A DNA stretch of 64,000 nt from Nectonema munidae. Its lineage: Eukaryota > Nematomorpha > Nectonematoida > Nectonematidae. The notes under the pieces are model-generated. The model was not told where the DNA came from and searched no databases. It worked only from the letters and a program-made list of their open reading frames with translations. Below are positions 34,693 to 48,800 of the stretch, in pieces (the stretch's first letter is position 1; each line of letters opens with the position of its first letter). Location of the stretch: positions 186,001 to 250,000 of the forward strand of contig JAUIRK010001035.1 of NCBI GenBank assembly GCA_030549495.1, in the 5' to 3' direction. The position numbers were made by a program, and so were the translations under genes.

Positions 34693-36517
34693 AGGTGGAA
34701 AACAAAGTAATGAATTATTAGAGAAAGGTTTTCTGTTATGTTTTGAGTGAAAACAAAAATTTATATTTCTTAAAAATTTATAAATGAATTAAACTAATGC
34801 ATAGAAGATAGATCTTTCACCTAACAAATTTTATAAATTATTGGGGGAAAATATTTTCTAATGCAATTTCGTGCTTGCCAATTATATTAGCATAACATTT
34901 TAATTTTCATATCTGTATAAGCTATATTAATTATATAGATCTAGGAGCCTAGAACTATGTATATAGATGATCTAACATTAGGTATAATAATAATAATAGA
35001 TAAACGTAATGATTTAGATAAGAATTTGTACAAAAAGCGTTCACCCGCTGGATAATATTTCTGCAAAAATTTGCACTCACACCTAGACATAGGACGTTTG
35101 GCCTATATAGTGATGATATAACTAAGTTAGATCTAATAATAATCATTTAGATAAAATCATAAGAATCTGTATAAAAAAGCACTTACCTGCTGGCCAATGA
35201 TTCATCAGAGGTCTAGTAGACCTATTCGACCTTGCCTGCCAGTAAAGCGGATTTCTAAACACGCGTACTTGTAAATTATAACGGTATTTTTAGGCCTATA
35301 CATACGATTGTTACACTCTACCGCTGATTTTGAGCGGTTTTAGGAAAACTCACAGAATTTGAAAGAATAAAATTGAAATGGTGAGAAAAATGGAATATGC
35401 TAATGTGGTAGAAAAACTTGTATTGGGAAAATTGCCATTGGGAATATTCCCTGTCGGAAAATTAAGAATAGGAAAATTGTATATTTGAATCTTCCAAAAT
35501 CTCAAGATGGACAAAGAGACAAGCCCTCATAATTTTTAGTCACTATCTTTCCAAACCTCAGAAAAATATGATCTGCGAAAACAAGTCATAATATTATTTC
35601 CAAATTTATACGAATAGGTTCTGAAATAAAGAAATTGTTCTGATAAGCGAAGGTTGGGATAGGTGAAACTTCTTTCTTTCCTTAGGTAGGCACGTCAGTC
35701 GTTCGCATGCGTAAAAATTCAGAAACTTGTTGTTTGAATATTCGTGGTTTCTTCTATTTAATTTGATACTTTTTTAAAATAAAATTTGCATTGATCGGCA
35801 AATTGCCTAGTGATGAAAGCATGGGTTCTCTATTCAGTTTGTCTGGTTTGGATTTCGGATCGCGACTATCTATATTATTCCTACCTTGGATGCGATATCG
35901 ACAACTAAAAAAATGATTTGAATAATAACTTTGTGGAGACAACGGTGTAAATTGATTAGATTTATATTTTCCAGTGAATTTAATTTGATATTTATGTATA
36001 ATAAAGTTTGATGCGTGCTTGATTTTAAATAATAAAAATGCGGAGACAAATGGGTAAAAATCGTTGCATTTTTAAAAAGGGATAAAATAATCGATTTCTT
36101 ATGATGTCAAGTTATAGTAGATTATAATGAAGTTTAAAGTGCTCATCGTTATCTCATCGATTTGACTAAAAATAAAATTACACTAATTTCTTTATATCTA
36201 ATATATATTATGGATATATATATAACATTTAAGGTAGTCAACTTTATCCAGCAAATTTTATCAAAAATATATCATTCAAAAATGGATTTTTAATAATGAT
36301 CACTAAGTTATATTATTCTGAGTGATAGAAAAGTCCACGTTAGTTTTTTATAGATACTTTATTATCAATGACTATTCTTACTTTATAATGCCAATCATTT
36401 TAATGTCATTTTTCTGGCTCTGGGCTTAGAAGAGCCTATCGTTTACCGAAGCGAAAAAGTTGATGCCAATTTGAGGGAGATTTCATCGAGAACTCCCGTG
36501 TAATAATAAAGAACAGA
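34693..36517. other. AT-rich non-coding stretch downstream of the P450 gene
   Basis: No gene was seen. ORFs at 34955-35146 and 35754-35942 (both -) lack any domain. Confidence 0.4.
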
Positions 36518-36523
36518 TTTATT
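36518..36523 (-). terminator. Possible P450 polyadenylation signal (AATAAA)
   Basis: The minus strand reads AATAAA about 250 bases downstream of the P450 stop codon. It is the first canonical hexamer of reasonable placement, though such hexamers are common in AT-rich DNA. Confidence 0.35.
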
Positions 36524-36773
36524 TGAACAAAGTTAAAAAAATATTGATAAATTTAAATAAAAATAATTGCATCTAATCTTGTAACAAAATTTGATTTAAA
36601 ACATATGATATTACAAAATAGTTAAAAATAATATAATGCTCTAATACTTAAAAAATTTTAATGTTGAAGAATTCTGAGTTTAAAAAGTGTGTGGAAATAA
36701 TTATATAAAAAGAATATTTATCAAAAAATATAATAAAGTTAATACTGAATACTTTTCATTTGGACAGAATATA

Positions 36774-36884
36774 TCAATTATCAAAAAATTTAATAGTTAT
36801 GTCTTTGTCCGGCATGTTCACAATTCCAGTTTTAAGGCCAACAGGACTTTCACCAGCAAAATCGAGCTTGAACGAGCTTACGAT
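36774..36884 (-). CDS. P450 terminal exon
   Basis: This short exon was found by matching the expected family ending. Acceptor ATTTAAG precedes ATC at 36884. It codes for IVSSFKLDFAGESPVGLKTG and IVNMPDKDITIKFFDN, then TGA (36774-36776). Phase 0 fits exon f. The VNMPDK-I-F pattern is the usual C-terminus of mitochondrial P450s. Confidence 0.9.
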   Translation of the reverse strand: MVSSFKLDFAGESPVGLKTGIVNMPDKDITIKFFDN

Positions 36885-39800
36885 CTTAAATAATTGAAAT
36901 TAAGTAATGAAAAATCAACTTTAAAAAAAACCAATAGATTAATGTGTACCTAATACTATTTTAATACCAGATAGGGTAGCCTTTTGGTCCCACACATACC
37001 AACATTTAGCTTTTTTTAGCTATTGTCACCCCTTAGATCAGAGATGGGGAACCTACAGCATGTGTGGCTTATGTGGACTGCTAAAAGGCTTAAAATTAAA
37101 CCTTGGATTGATATCATATATAAGCATCAAATAGATGAAATGTTATAAGCAGGGCAGGGAAAAATTGACCCAAAAAAGTGGAAAAAATTGACTTTTACTC
37201 AGAGAAAAAATTGACTTTATTGACTTTTTAAAGCTTCATTGAATTGAACAACTATGAACACTTTAGAGAAAGTATTGAAAATTATTTCAAAGAATCCATG
37301 ACTTTGTAATACACCAACATATAATTAATGACATTTTCTGATTTAAAATTCGATCATTTTCTAGCAGTTTTTTCAGTTTAGAAAAAGATCTTTCTACTTC
37401 TAGTCAAAACTTGACAATTTTGTAATTTGGGATAAGTACTGCGAGAGATTTGAGAGTTTTCCATATTGATGATTTTATTGATTTCATTTTATTTGAATCT
37501 ATTTTCAAGATAATTTTTAATGCCACATTCGTCTTAAATGAAATAATGTTGAAACAAGTAAAGGTGAAGTTCAAAAATTTTTAGACTAAACAAGTAAAGA
37601 TCTTCAAAGAGTTTTTGCTAAACGGAAATAAAAGTTGATTTTATTGACTTTAACTCGCCCTGGTCATAACCTGTATACTACTGTTGTTCCTATTCCATAG
37701 TTTGCAATGTGCATGTTTTGATATAAATGATCGATGAGACAGATTCAACTTTCTTTCCATAATTTGCTAGATATAAGTTTTGATATACCTCATTCGGAAT
37801 GACGATGTTACAAAATTTATACCTAAAAACCCTAATTTATACTGTTTACTGCATTGACTATTTTTTTAAAAAGGGCCAGGGGCTATTTAGCTAAAAGTTG
37901 ACAAACGTTGACGATAGGGGAAGGAAGGTTGAAAGAGGATTTAATATAGCAAAAATAAGTTCAAATTTTCCCAAATTCTAAACTTATTTATTTAGTCAAA
38001 AATAAACTATTTTTTGTCTTCTCGCAGATGGCTCTTAATGGTATTGCATTTTTCATAATTTTTTGCAGATTTTTACATTAAAATTTGAAAGAAGTTTTAT
38101 AGTACACACTAATGTTTCCTCTCGGTTCTGAAATACCGGGACGTTCCATGTTCTAAAAATTTAGGAACCGTCTCGGAACCGAAAAGTATTCCCGGTTCCG
38201 AGAATAACTTAGTTGTAATTGATTTATTTCAATATGCAATTCTTTTCATAAAACTTTACTGCACTTCATTCATATAAAATCTTTTTTTCGTTCTCATCTC
38301 ATTTTAATGGTAAACGGAGAAAAGTGTGCAAACGGAAAAAGAATTTATTTTTATTTTTTTTTCTCTGCTGCACACTTTTGTCGTTTGCACACTTTTCTCC
38401 TAGAACCATTTTAATGATAATGATATAGAAAGAAAAAGTGTACATCTGTTTATAATAAATCAAAAACATCAATTTCATTGCATCTTTTTGCTGTCTATAT
38501 ATCTCCTTAAGGAATCGTTTAGAACCTGAATTTCCCGGTTTTGTAAGTTTTTTTCGGTATCGGTACCGGTTCCTAATTTTCGATACTTATGCAAACCCTA
38601 GTACACACCTTTGGTTGTTGCAGAAATAATGAACAAAAATGCTGAAATTAGTCCTTTTTATTTTGGTTAATATAAATTAGTCAAAGAACATCCGTGAAAG
38701 TTGAAAGAAGTTTTTTAATGCTTAACAACATGGCTTTAGGACCCAAAAATATCAAGATTGTACAGAAGGTCGGTTTATCAAGTATATGCTTGGGATACAT
38801 GATTGCTTCTATAGTATTTTGGCCGTTTAATCTTAATAAACCTAGGATAAATAAATCTAGGAATAAACCTTATATTGAAAACTAACCAGATATTTACATC
38901 ATAATTAAAAATAAAAAATCAATGCTTATTTGAATAAAGAATTTAAAATTTATTCATTTAAAAAAAATTCCTTATTTAAGTTTGTTTCAAAATGACTTTT
39001 TTTCTTATACTCAAATCTTTGTCGTTTAGTTTGATCCGAAATTGAATGGATTTAAACATTCAGTGATGAAAAACAACGATATGAGTGGCGAGAAGAGAGA
39101 GAGGAAGCGAAAATAGAAGTAATAAAGAAAAGTATGCAGAGAAGCAAAGATTCGATGTTAGTGAATATGAGTGGAAAATAATTTGGGCAAATAATCTTAG
39201 GGGAAAGTATGAATGAGTTTCACATTGAATTCGTCGTTTTTCACTTTGAATTCGTTCTTTTTCACTTTGGATTCGTCCTCAAATTTTTTCAATTAAATTT
39301 TTTATTTCAAATTTGTATGTTAATTTAAAATATTTTTTTTGTGAAAAAAATAAAATTAAAAAAATTGATAAAATAAAAATAAAATAACTTTAATAATTAT
39401 TCTAGACAAGTTTTGTTCAATTGTGCACAAATATTAATTTGATGTTTGTTAGGGAAATAATTTTTAGAATGTTTTAAGAAATTTTCCATTTTTATAAGTA
39501 AATAAACTAAATTTTAAGACGATCGGCCATCTGATCCATTAGCTGTTATTACTTCTCCATTATCTTCATATCTTTGATATATGGAATTTGTCGTAGAATA
39601 ATTAATCTTGGTTATTTTGGTAGCATCACTCAAAGTATAACAATTTTGAGTAACAAATCTAACCTTCTCTTCTTTTTTATCTTTGGAAATTTTTGCATAC
39701 ATTTTGTAAAAAGAAAGAAATGAAAAATAAGTTTCAGTGAGACTCACGCCTATTTAGAGTAAAAAATTGCGGACAGATTCTAATACACACACACATATGA

Positions 39801-42800
39801 GAAAGCACACATATTAGTTTTTGTGCAAATTATTTTGCTTAAACTTGAATGTTTTCTTTTTAAAAAAACGCAAACTTTTCAAAAAAGATTTAATGAAAAT
39901 TTATTTAGAATAGAACTAATTAAGATAATTTAATATTTTCAAAAAGTATGCTTAAAGTCAAAATTACCTATTTTTTATTCTTTTATTTTTTTGATTTGAG
40001 AAAGTTAATTATATTCAAGCTGTCTTTAAATTTATTTATTTACTTATAAAAATGGAAAATTTCATAAAAAAATTCAATAATATTATTTTCCCAACTTAGT
40101 AAACGTCATTGAATTAAATTTGCTTGCATAATAAATTAAACAAAACGTGTCTGGAATAATTATTATCAAAGCAAGTTAATTTTTATTTTATCAATTTTCT
40201 TAATTTTGTTTTTTCACAAAATGTATATTAAATTAACATACTAATTTGAAATAAAAATTTAATAGACGAATTCAAAGTGAAAAAGGACTAATTCAAAGTA
40301 GGGCGAATTCAATGTGAAAATGGTATAATATACGAATAACCAAAAATTAAGCAATGAAAAAAAAGATTATAAAAATAAAATTGTATGAAATTATGAAAAA
40401 TCCGTCTCAATATATACACGAAATCTCATATATGATGGATACGGTTTATAAAAAAATTTTCTTAGGGCCTCTTCATCATAAAAATCGCACTATACAAAAA
40501 TTAATTTACTCAAAAAACTGGTTTATTCAGAAGCCGATTTATACGAGTTGTACTATATTTAATTTATATAAATTTGAATATTAAAATTGAGAATATAGAC
40601 TCTAATTTTTCAAATATTTTAAAGATAGAAACTCACTGAACTTTATTAAAAAGTGAAATCCCAAGAATAAAGTTTTAATGAATTCTAATAAAACTTTATC
40701 AATAAAAATAATTTTAAAATGTGTTTATAAATAAATTGAAAATTAATTCAAAAAAAATCTGCCCTCTAGAAAAGATACCCATAAACGTGTCAAAAATGTT
40801 TAGAAAGTTTCTTACCTTGATCAGAGCGAGTGTTATTTCTTGCAATGCAAATCTTTTTCCAATGCACATACGGACACCAAAACCAAAGTGCAAATTTAAA
40901 AAACCACTAATGTTTTCTTTCAGCCATCTTTCTGGAAAAAATTCTTCAGGATTTTGGTAAAATTTATCACAATGTCCAATATTCGTGTTCTCGCATATGA
41001 ATATGGCTCCAGGATTAAACGTGTAATCTTTTATTTTGACTGAAGAAGTATGGATTCTAGGAATGCCTTCAGCCAAAGAATTTAATCTTTAAAATACATA
41101 AAAGAAATACACTGATCTTAAACTTCAATTTATCTCCTCGTATCACTTTATATTTATATCAAAAATAAAACTAATGACAGAACATAGAAGCCAGACATTT
41201 ATACAATGTCATGCGCACACAGAAAAAATTCTCTTAAATAAATTAGCAGGGCGAATCCGTATAGAGATGGAAATACCTATAATTAAGAGTAGAATTTTAA
41301 CTTGATAGTTGCTATGAAATAGGAATAAATTTTCTTTTAAGAATTTAGGAAACCTTGAAAATTGATTACTAACTATTGATTTCTATGTATATAATGGTCA
41401 AATAAATTATTGAAAATAAGTGATAATAATAATAATGGAAATAATAATAAAAAGAATAATATTTGAAAATAATTGAAAGATATTTTTAAAGAGAATATAA
41501 ATTTCCACTAGTTTATTTAAAATAGACACTAAGTTGTAAAGTTTATAATGATAAATTAAAAATTTTATAAATACAGAGCATTTTTGTTTTGAATTAGTCC
41601 TATTTCAAGGATTGTTTAGTATACTAAATCAGTACAAAAGCTGATTTCATAAGAGATTTTTTATTTAATTATAAACTCAATCTATAATGATTCTAACCAA
41701 GAACATGCCTACTTTGATTTCTGAAATGCACATTTGATTCATATTTGCACACGTTCTTATACTCTAATTGCAAAACCTGAGTCTAGAAATGAAATGAACA
41801 TTGTTGATTTAGTATAATAAAATGTATATATTTTTTTAAATATGTGTGAATATTATTGGATATAATTTTTTGAGATACATAACTAATTCGATTGGAAATT
41901 TCAGACATTTTCAAATGCTACTTGCATAATTTAGATCAGAAATAAAACCAACATGGTCGATATGGCATAAAAACAGATATTTTATTTAAAATCTGAAAAA
42001 TATTTTCTTAGACAGTTTTAAAACTTAAAGAACAAATTTGATTGACCATATCAGTTATTTTCAAAAAATGCAAAATCTAAGTCCAGAAATGTGACCAGTA
42101 TGGGCGATTTAGTATAAAAACTTATATATGGTGTAAAATTTGAATTAATATTTTTGGAGATAGTTTTCAGTCTTAAGTCGAAAATTTTATTGGCACTTTT
42201 AGATATTTTTAACGTTAAATGCAAAAACTGAGTCCAAACAGCAAATTTCATTGACAAGTCTGTCGGATATTTTCAAAACGTAAATTCTAAATCTCTGTTT
42301 AAAAATAAAACCATCATGGTCGATTTGGTATAAAAATATATATTTCATGTAAAATTTAAATGAATAATTTCCGAGACAATTTCTAGGCGTAAATCGTAAA
42401 TTTAATTGATACATTTAGATACTTTCAAGGTCAAATGCAAAGAATGATTCCAGAAATGAAAACAGCATGGCCGATTTATTATCGAAACTTACATTTTATG
42501 TAGAATTTGAATGAATATTTTATTAAATTTTATTTTTATCAATCAAAATTTTGATTCACGTGTTTGTATATAATTATAAATTTTCAAGGGACTATCTAAT
42601 ATAGACATTAAGTTATAAGGTTAACTACAGATAATATCCAAATTTTGTTGAAAAATTTTATTTTTGTTTTTGATTGACAGTTTTTGTCATGAGAGAATTA
42701 TTTAACTACCATGAAAATGGTGTCAAAAGATGCAGCTAGTAATTTTAGGAAAGGTTACGAAATTTGTGATATGTCCCAGTCAATTGTGTACAATAATTTT

Positions 42801-45800
42801 TTTAGTTGAGGGGGAGGGAGTAATTTACTCTCATCCATCACTCTTACGGTTAAACTTGTTGGCAATGCATTTTACATTTAGGATCAAAAAATTAAAATAA
42901 GTTTTGGTCCTTCGTAGTTCTTGCATTGATAACTAAAAGTGGTGAAGTATTAGCATCAGAATCTTTAAATGTTTTAAACAGTTACAAAGATTTTGAAAAA
43001 TGCAGACATTTATAAACTAACATGAGTAATTTCCAACCAATGGAAAACAAATAAACCATTTTATATACTTTCAGTCTTCTGATATTCAAAGACTCTTGCA
43101 CAAGGATTATGCAAGATTTGAAGTTTTTTCTTATTTTTCTTTGAAATTGTAAGAAACTGTACATTATAATAATCTAGTTTATTGATAACTAATGAATTTT
43201 TTAACAGATTTGAGATGAGATTGATTCAAATATTTATTACCACTTCTAATGTTACTAAATCATAATTAGAATGTTATCAGCAGGGCGAGGAAAAATTGAC
43301 CCAAAAAAGTGGAAAAAATTGACTTTTACTCAGAGAAAAAATTGACTTTATTGACATTTTAAAGCTTCATTGAATTGAAACACTTTAGAGAAAGTATTGA
43401 AAATTATTTCAAAGAATCCATGACTTTGTAATACACCAACATATAATTAATGACATTTTCTGATTTAAAATTCGATCATTTTCAAGCAGTTTTTTCAGTT
43501 TAGAAAAAGATCTTTCTACTTCTAAAGTTAAAACTTGACAATTTTGTAATTTGGGATAAGTACTGCGAGAGATTTGAGAGTTTTCCATATTGATGATTTT
43601 ATTGATTTTATTTTATTTGAATCTTTTTTCAAGATAACTTTTAACGCCACATTCATCTTAAATGAAATAATGTTAAACAAGTAAAGGCATCTTCGACTGA
43701 AAAAGTCTCTATGTTGACTTTTTCCGACTAACTCAATGAATTGTGAATATTCTCTAATTATTGTTAGCAAGTTTTGACACAGATTTTCTTTTTTTTAACA
43801 ATTTCTTGATATTTGGCAATAAAATTCCATCATCTTCATCATTAATTTCTTCACTACTGGAAGATTTTAATGAAAATATTTTGCTGCTAGCAACCAATTT
43901 GTCAATTTCAATTGGAACTGAAGTGTTGCCGATAGATTCGAAAAGAGAACGTCTTTTTCTATAACTAATTTTGAATGATTTAATGCCGGTAATCTACAAT
44001 TTTGAAGGATAACTTTACTTTTAATGTAAACTTGTGTAAAAGATGTGAAAAACATACAATGATAAAAAAGTTTGGGAATAAAATTCCATAACTTCTGCAG
44101 CGGATATATCGTATGTAATCGCCTTTGTCTTACAAAAAACTTCTTCATGTTTAACCTCAGTCAGGCAAACTTTACCGTAATTAATAGATGAAAAAAAGCC
44201 CAACTATTGTGGAAGTGTTGATATAAAGAAGAAATCTTGTATGTATCACTTATAACAATTTTAGGCACATTGAATAAAAAATTGTTAAATATAAAATTGA
44301 CTTTATTGACCATAAACCCGAAAAATTGACTTCGATTGACTTAAAAATTTCAAATTAGTTCAAAAATTTTTTAGACTAAACTAGCAAAGATCTTCTTCAA
44401 AGAGTTTTTGCTAAACGGAAATAAAAGTTGATTTTATTGACTTTTACTCGCCCTGGTTATCAGTATACAATTTAATGTAAATTATCTAAAATATCGCTTA
44501 CTAAACCAACATTGGGAAGAAAAGAGAAAATTAAAGTTTTACCTCATCGACTCTTTGATAACGGCTCTGAGATATGGCAGTCTTTCAATTTCACTTTTTG
44601 TGATGTGAGAAGATTTGCAAACGGAGAAAATTTCTTTTCTCAACTTGTCCTGAACTCTTTCATTTCGTGACAAATGGTAGAGTATGAAAGATAGAGCATT
44701 TGCTGTCTAATCAAAATAACGGAATTTTAATTACATTTCGAAGAGAAATTTGGAAAGTAAAAAAAATAAAAATAAATTTCATTAACTTCTATTTCTCAAA
44801 TGAGAATATTCATAAGGTTGTATATGAAAAGAACTTTTAATTTTTTTCAGTATTTTCAATAATTAACTTCATAAATAGTTAACCAACTAACTAGATAGCT
44901 TTCAAACTAATTAACTATTAACTTCAAGCAAATTATTCAAATCTATTAATATACAAAAATTTATCATTTATAAAATATGGAATATTTTGAAATTTTATTT
45001 TGTCGACAAAACCTCGTGTTAATAAAATCTTGTGTCCCCAATATTTAAATGTTTCAAATAATATTTTTGCTAAAATATCAAAATATTACAAAACATTAAT
45101 TGGCAAACTAAAATTTGCTCGTATGATATGGAATATAACTTGAAATAAATAAAGTAAATTTAAGAGAATTTTTTTATTTAATAAAAATAAAAATTTATTA
45201 CAATATTTAATTAACCCTCGCAGGACGACAATTTTTACAAAACGCGTAGGACGTTAGCCCCTATTGGTAAAAAAAACTCCATAAGAACATTAAATGTCTT
45301 CAAATTTTTTTGCAATCGGAAAAAATCCTTTTATTATATCTTTATAAAACTTTTTTTCTATCGTGTTTTCCATCCTTTCTGTTTGTTTTATTTTACAACT
45401 CTTTTTGAATTTTTTAGAAGGCTAATTTAATGAATTTGATAATGATTGAGTTAAATTCTTTCTTTGAATAATTTATTTTTATTCCAGGTGGCGTTAAGTT
45501 TTTTTAGTGAACTCTAAAAGTTATCAATTCATGATTTGTTCAAATTAATGAAAATAGACAGCATGTTTTCATCAAGAAAATACTTTTAAAGAGCTTGTGT
45601 TCAACTATGCATAAGCATTGTTAGATCGTGATTCGAACAGGTGAAAGTTCGAAGCTGTGATTCAACCAACTTTAGACAGCAACTTGTGAAAGTATTTTCT
45701 GTGCAAATCACAATTTCTAAACGTCATATTTTAAAAACTTCTGAACTTGTGTTATATTCATCTTATACTATCAATTTTAGTTTCTCAAAAAATGACGTCT

Positions 45801-48800
45801 TTCATATAAATGGATACTGAATGTAAAATAGAAAACAGTGTGAATGAATTATACATGTGATGTGATATGTATGTATTGAAAATTGACCTATTAGTGATTA
45901 TTCTTTTCTCTAACTAAATGTAAAACAATGAAACAAATGGTTTCTATGAATCATAGTACAACGCATGATGATCATTATATGACGTAGATGACGAACTCCA
46001 TTATATTGCTATTGGGATATCCCAATAGTGTTTTACATTTTGTCGAAGAGAAGAAATCATAACATAAAACATTTGTTGACGTATTCTTGAAACACTCTGA
46101 AAACTTACATTCTCTATTCTTTGTTTCCGTGTTGTTGTTGTTGTTGTTAGCCCCTAGGGCCTAGATTATACTATCTTTATATGAGTATAATCTATCAGTT
46201 CAAAACAAGGCATTGTTTAAACTGAGAGAGTATTACCATAAAAGCATATACTCTCAGGGAAAAGTGTAGAATTTTGTTACACTTTCGCAGCAGCAGCGAT
46301 AAACCAGTGTAATTTCAGCCAACCCGCAAAAATCCACCATAAGGTACTGCTGGCTTTTTGAAGGCTTTTACATATGGCTAGAAATAATATATATCTATTT
46401 ATAATAATATGATATATAATACATGTAAATGAGTTAGATCCAAGCTTCTGCTAAACGGTTTCCCCACAAAGTAAGTATGTTAACTATTTTGCATGGCTTT
46501 GACCATAAGTGAATGGGTTTGGGTGTCGTGAAAATATGTGGGCAGTTAAATAAATGATGGTGTTGTGTGGGTGTTGATTGCAAACTGGACAGAGTGGATT
46601 TGTATGTGTTTTTGTTTCCTTCTCTTCCACTTTTGCTTCAGTTCTTCGAAGAGCTCGTCTGATAGTGACTTATCTTCAAGTTCTACATATGTTTCCGATT
46701 ATAGTACTACTTCTACTGATATTCAAGAGGATATACCTCAGACTCTGTTATTGCTCCCGATAAAACAGAGTATTTCTGGACACCCAAGAGGTCTAACAAA
46801 GGTCGACCTCCACGCCGTAATATCAGAGACATTATAACGCATCCTCCTGGTCCTAGAAACGGAGCGGAATTATTGACTTTTCCTTTCTCTATTTTCACGC
46901 TTTTTTTCACTGACAGATTGATCCAACACATATTCAAGTGTACCATGGCTCACATAAAATTTAACTTCAAGTAAACTTTTTCTCCAATGTTATATGTCAA
47001 ATATATATTGAAATGACTTTTTTAATGATAACGTATTATCTTTTGCAGTACATGATTGGTTTTATAATCAAATGCCTTATAGTTATACAAATGAAAATTC
47101 ATCAAAAGTTATGTTCCCTAGAAAAACTTTGTTTTTTTGTGACGATCTGTCATACAAACAATCACTTATGAAATAATATTGCAGAATTCTATAGTATGCT
47201 ACATTAGTATATAAGTTATATGTGTATTTATACATTATAAATTAAATTATATGTGTATCTAGTGACATAAAGATGACCGAAATATCTTATAGCTCTTAAG
47301 GCTATATAGCTTTAATATTTAATTAGTTAGCTCTTATAGTTTTCGTGGGTATAATTATGGGGGTTAAAAATATTTTCTGTGATATAAATAGATATAATAT
47401 ATAACTTGGAGTTCTAGAAGATTGTCACAATAAGACAAAGAGATTAGATGATACATATATCAAGGAAAATGTATGTCTATTGTATTGAATTCGAGTCAAA
47501 ACGCCCGAAAACTAAAACGCCCGAAATCCAAAACGCCCGAAAACCTTCCCGTGGATTTTGCTCTTTAGAAGACTGCAAGCTAAAAAGTAGAAGCATGAGA
47601 AGATGTGACATTTGCAAAAAGTTTATCTGTAAGACTCATACAAAGTTAATATGTCCTTCATGTGAATAAATTTTATATATTTTTCTAGTTTTTTTCTCAT
47701 TGTTGATAAATTTATAGAGAAATTTCATACACATGTGTAAATAAGAGAGTCGATTCTCGTAGAAAACATTTAACTTTTACTAAAACATAGACTGACTAGT
47801 TCAAGACAAGTATACCTTCTAGATTTGACTCGTTTGCTCCATAATAAGATCCTAAGTCTTTTTGATTTGCCTTCACCAATTATACGTAATGAATCCTAGA
47901 GATTTTTCTTTTGAACATATAATTTTCAATATTTTGAAAATGGTACCACAAGTAACATTTTAAAATTACCCTCTCTCTCAATTAGTGGAGGGATCTAAAT
48001 ATATTCAAAATATAATCTCCAAACCCTCTACCCATATAACCCATGGTAGCACAATGGCACTATACCCTTCTTCCTTCCCTAATCCCCCTTTCTTTTTTAA
48101 ATATTATTTGTCGGCAGATGGCTTAGTGGTAGGAGCATCCGGTATTGATCTAGAATTCAGTGGTTCCAAACCAGGGGTCCATGCAAAAATTTCAAGGGGT
48201 CCATAGAGATTCTACTTATTTTTAAATTTATTATACTGGAATTAGAAGATATGCGGCTCAGAATAAAATTCATACTACTGTACACAATGCTTAAATGCTG
48301 GAGTTGCTCTACATTAGCTAACTGTATCGGGGGTCTCAAACTCACAGCCCACGTTACAAATTTGGCCCTTGGGATGGTCATGAGTGACCCGCGAGATGAC
48401 AGGAAGATTTATTGCCTCTTGAAAAGACGAGTGTCATAAAAATACAATAAATAACCTTTATTAAAATGTATATGGGATTTACTATTACTCAAGAAAGTTA
48501 TTACAAGAATAGCTTGAATTGAAAATCATCTTATTATTGTAAATGCTGGACAATATATTCTACTTTTATTGAGACCATTTTTACTACCCTTAAGCGGAGT
48601 CATGAAGATCTAACAAATATTTAAATTAATAGGTATCTTTAATCTTTATACCATTATGCACAAATATAGTTTTCCAATCCAAAAAATCTGTATAAATTCG
48701 GAAATGTGCTTTTCAGAATTTGTAATTTTAGAAGTACGTATATTTTTTCTAGTTTTTTAGTTGATAAAATTTCTATAATTAAAAAGAAAGAAATCTCAGA

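Noticed and set aside
39514-39747. Terminal exon of the P450 gene
   Set aside because: The peptide is HTH-like and unlike a P450 C-terminus; a much better terminal exon with correct phase lies at 36774-36884.
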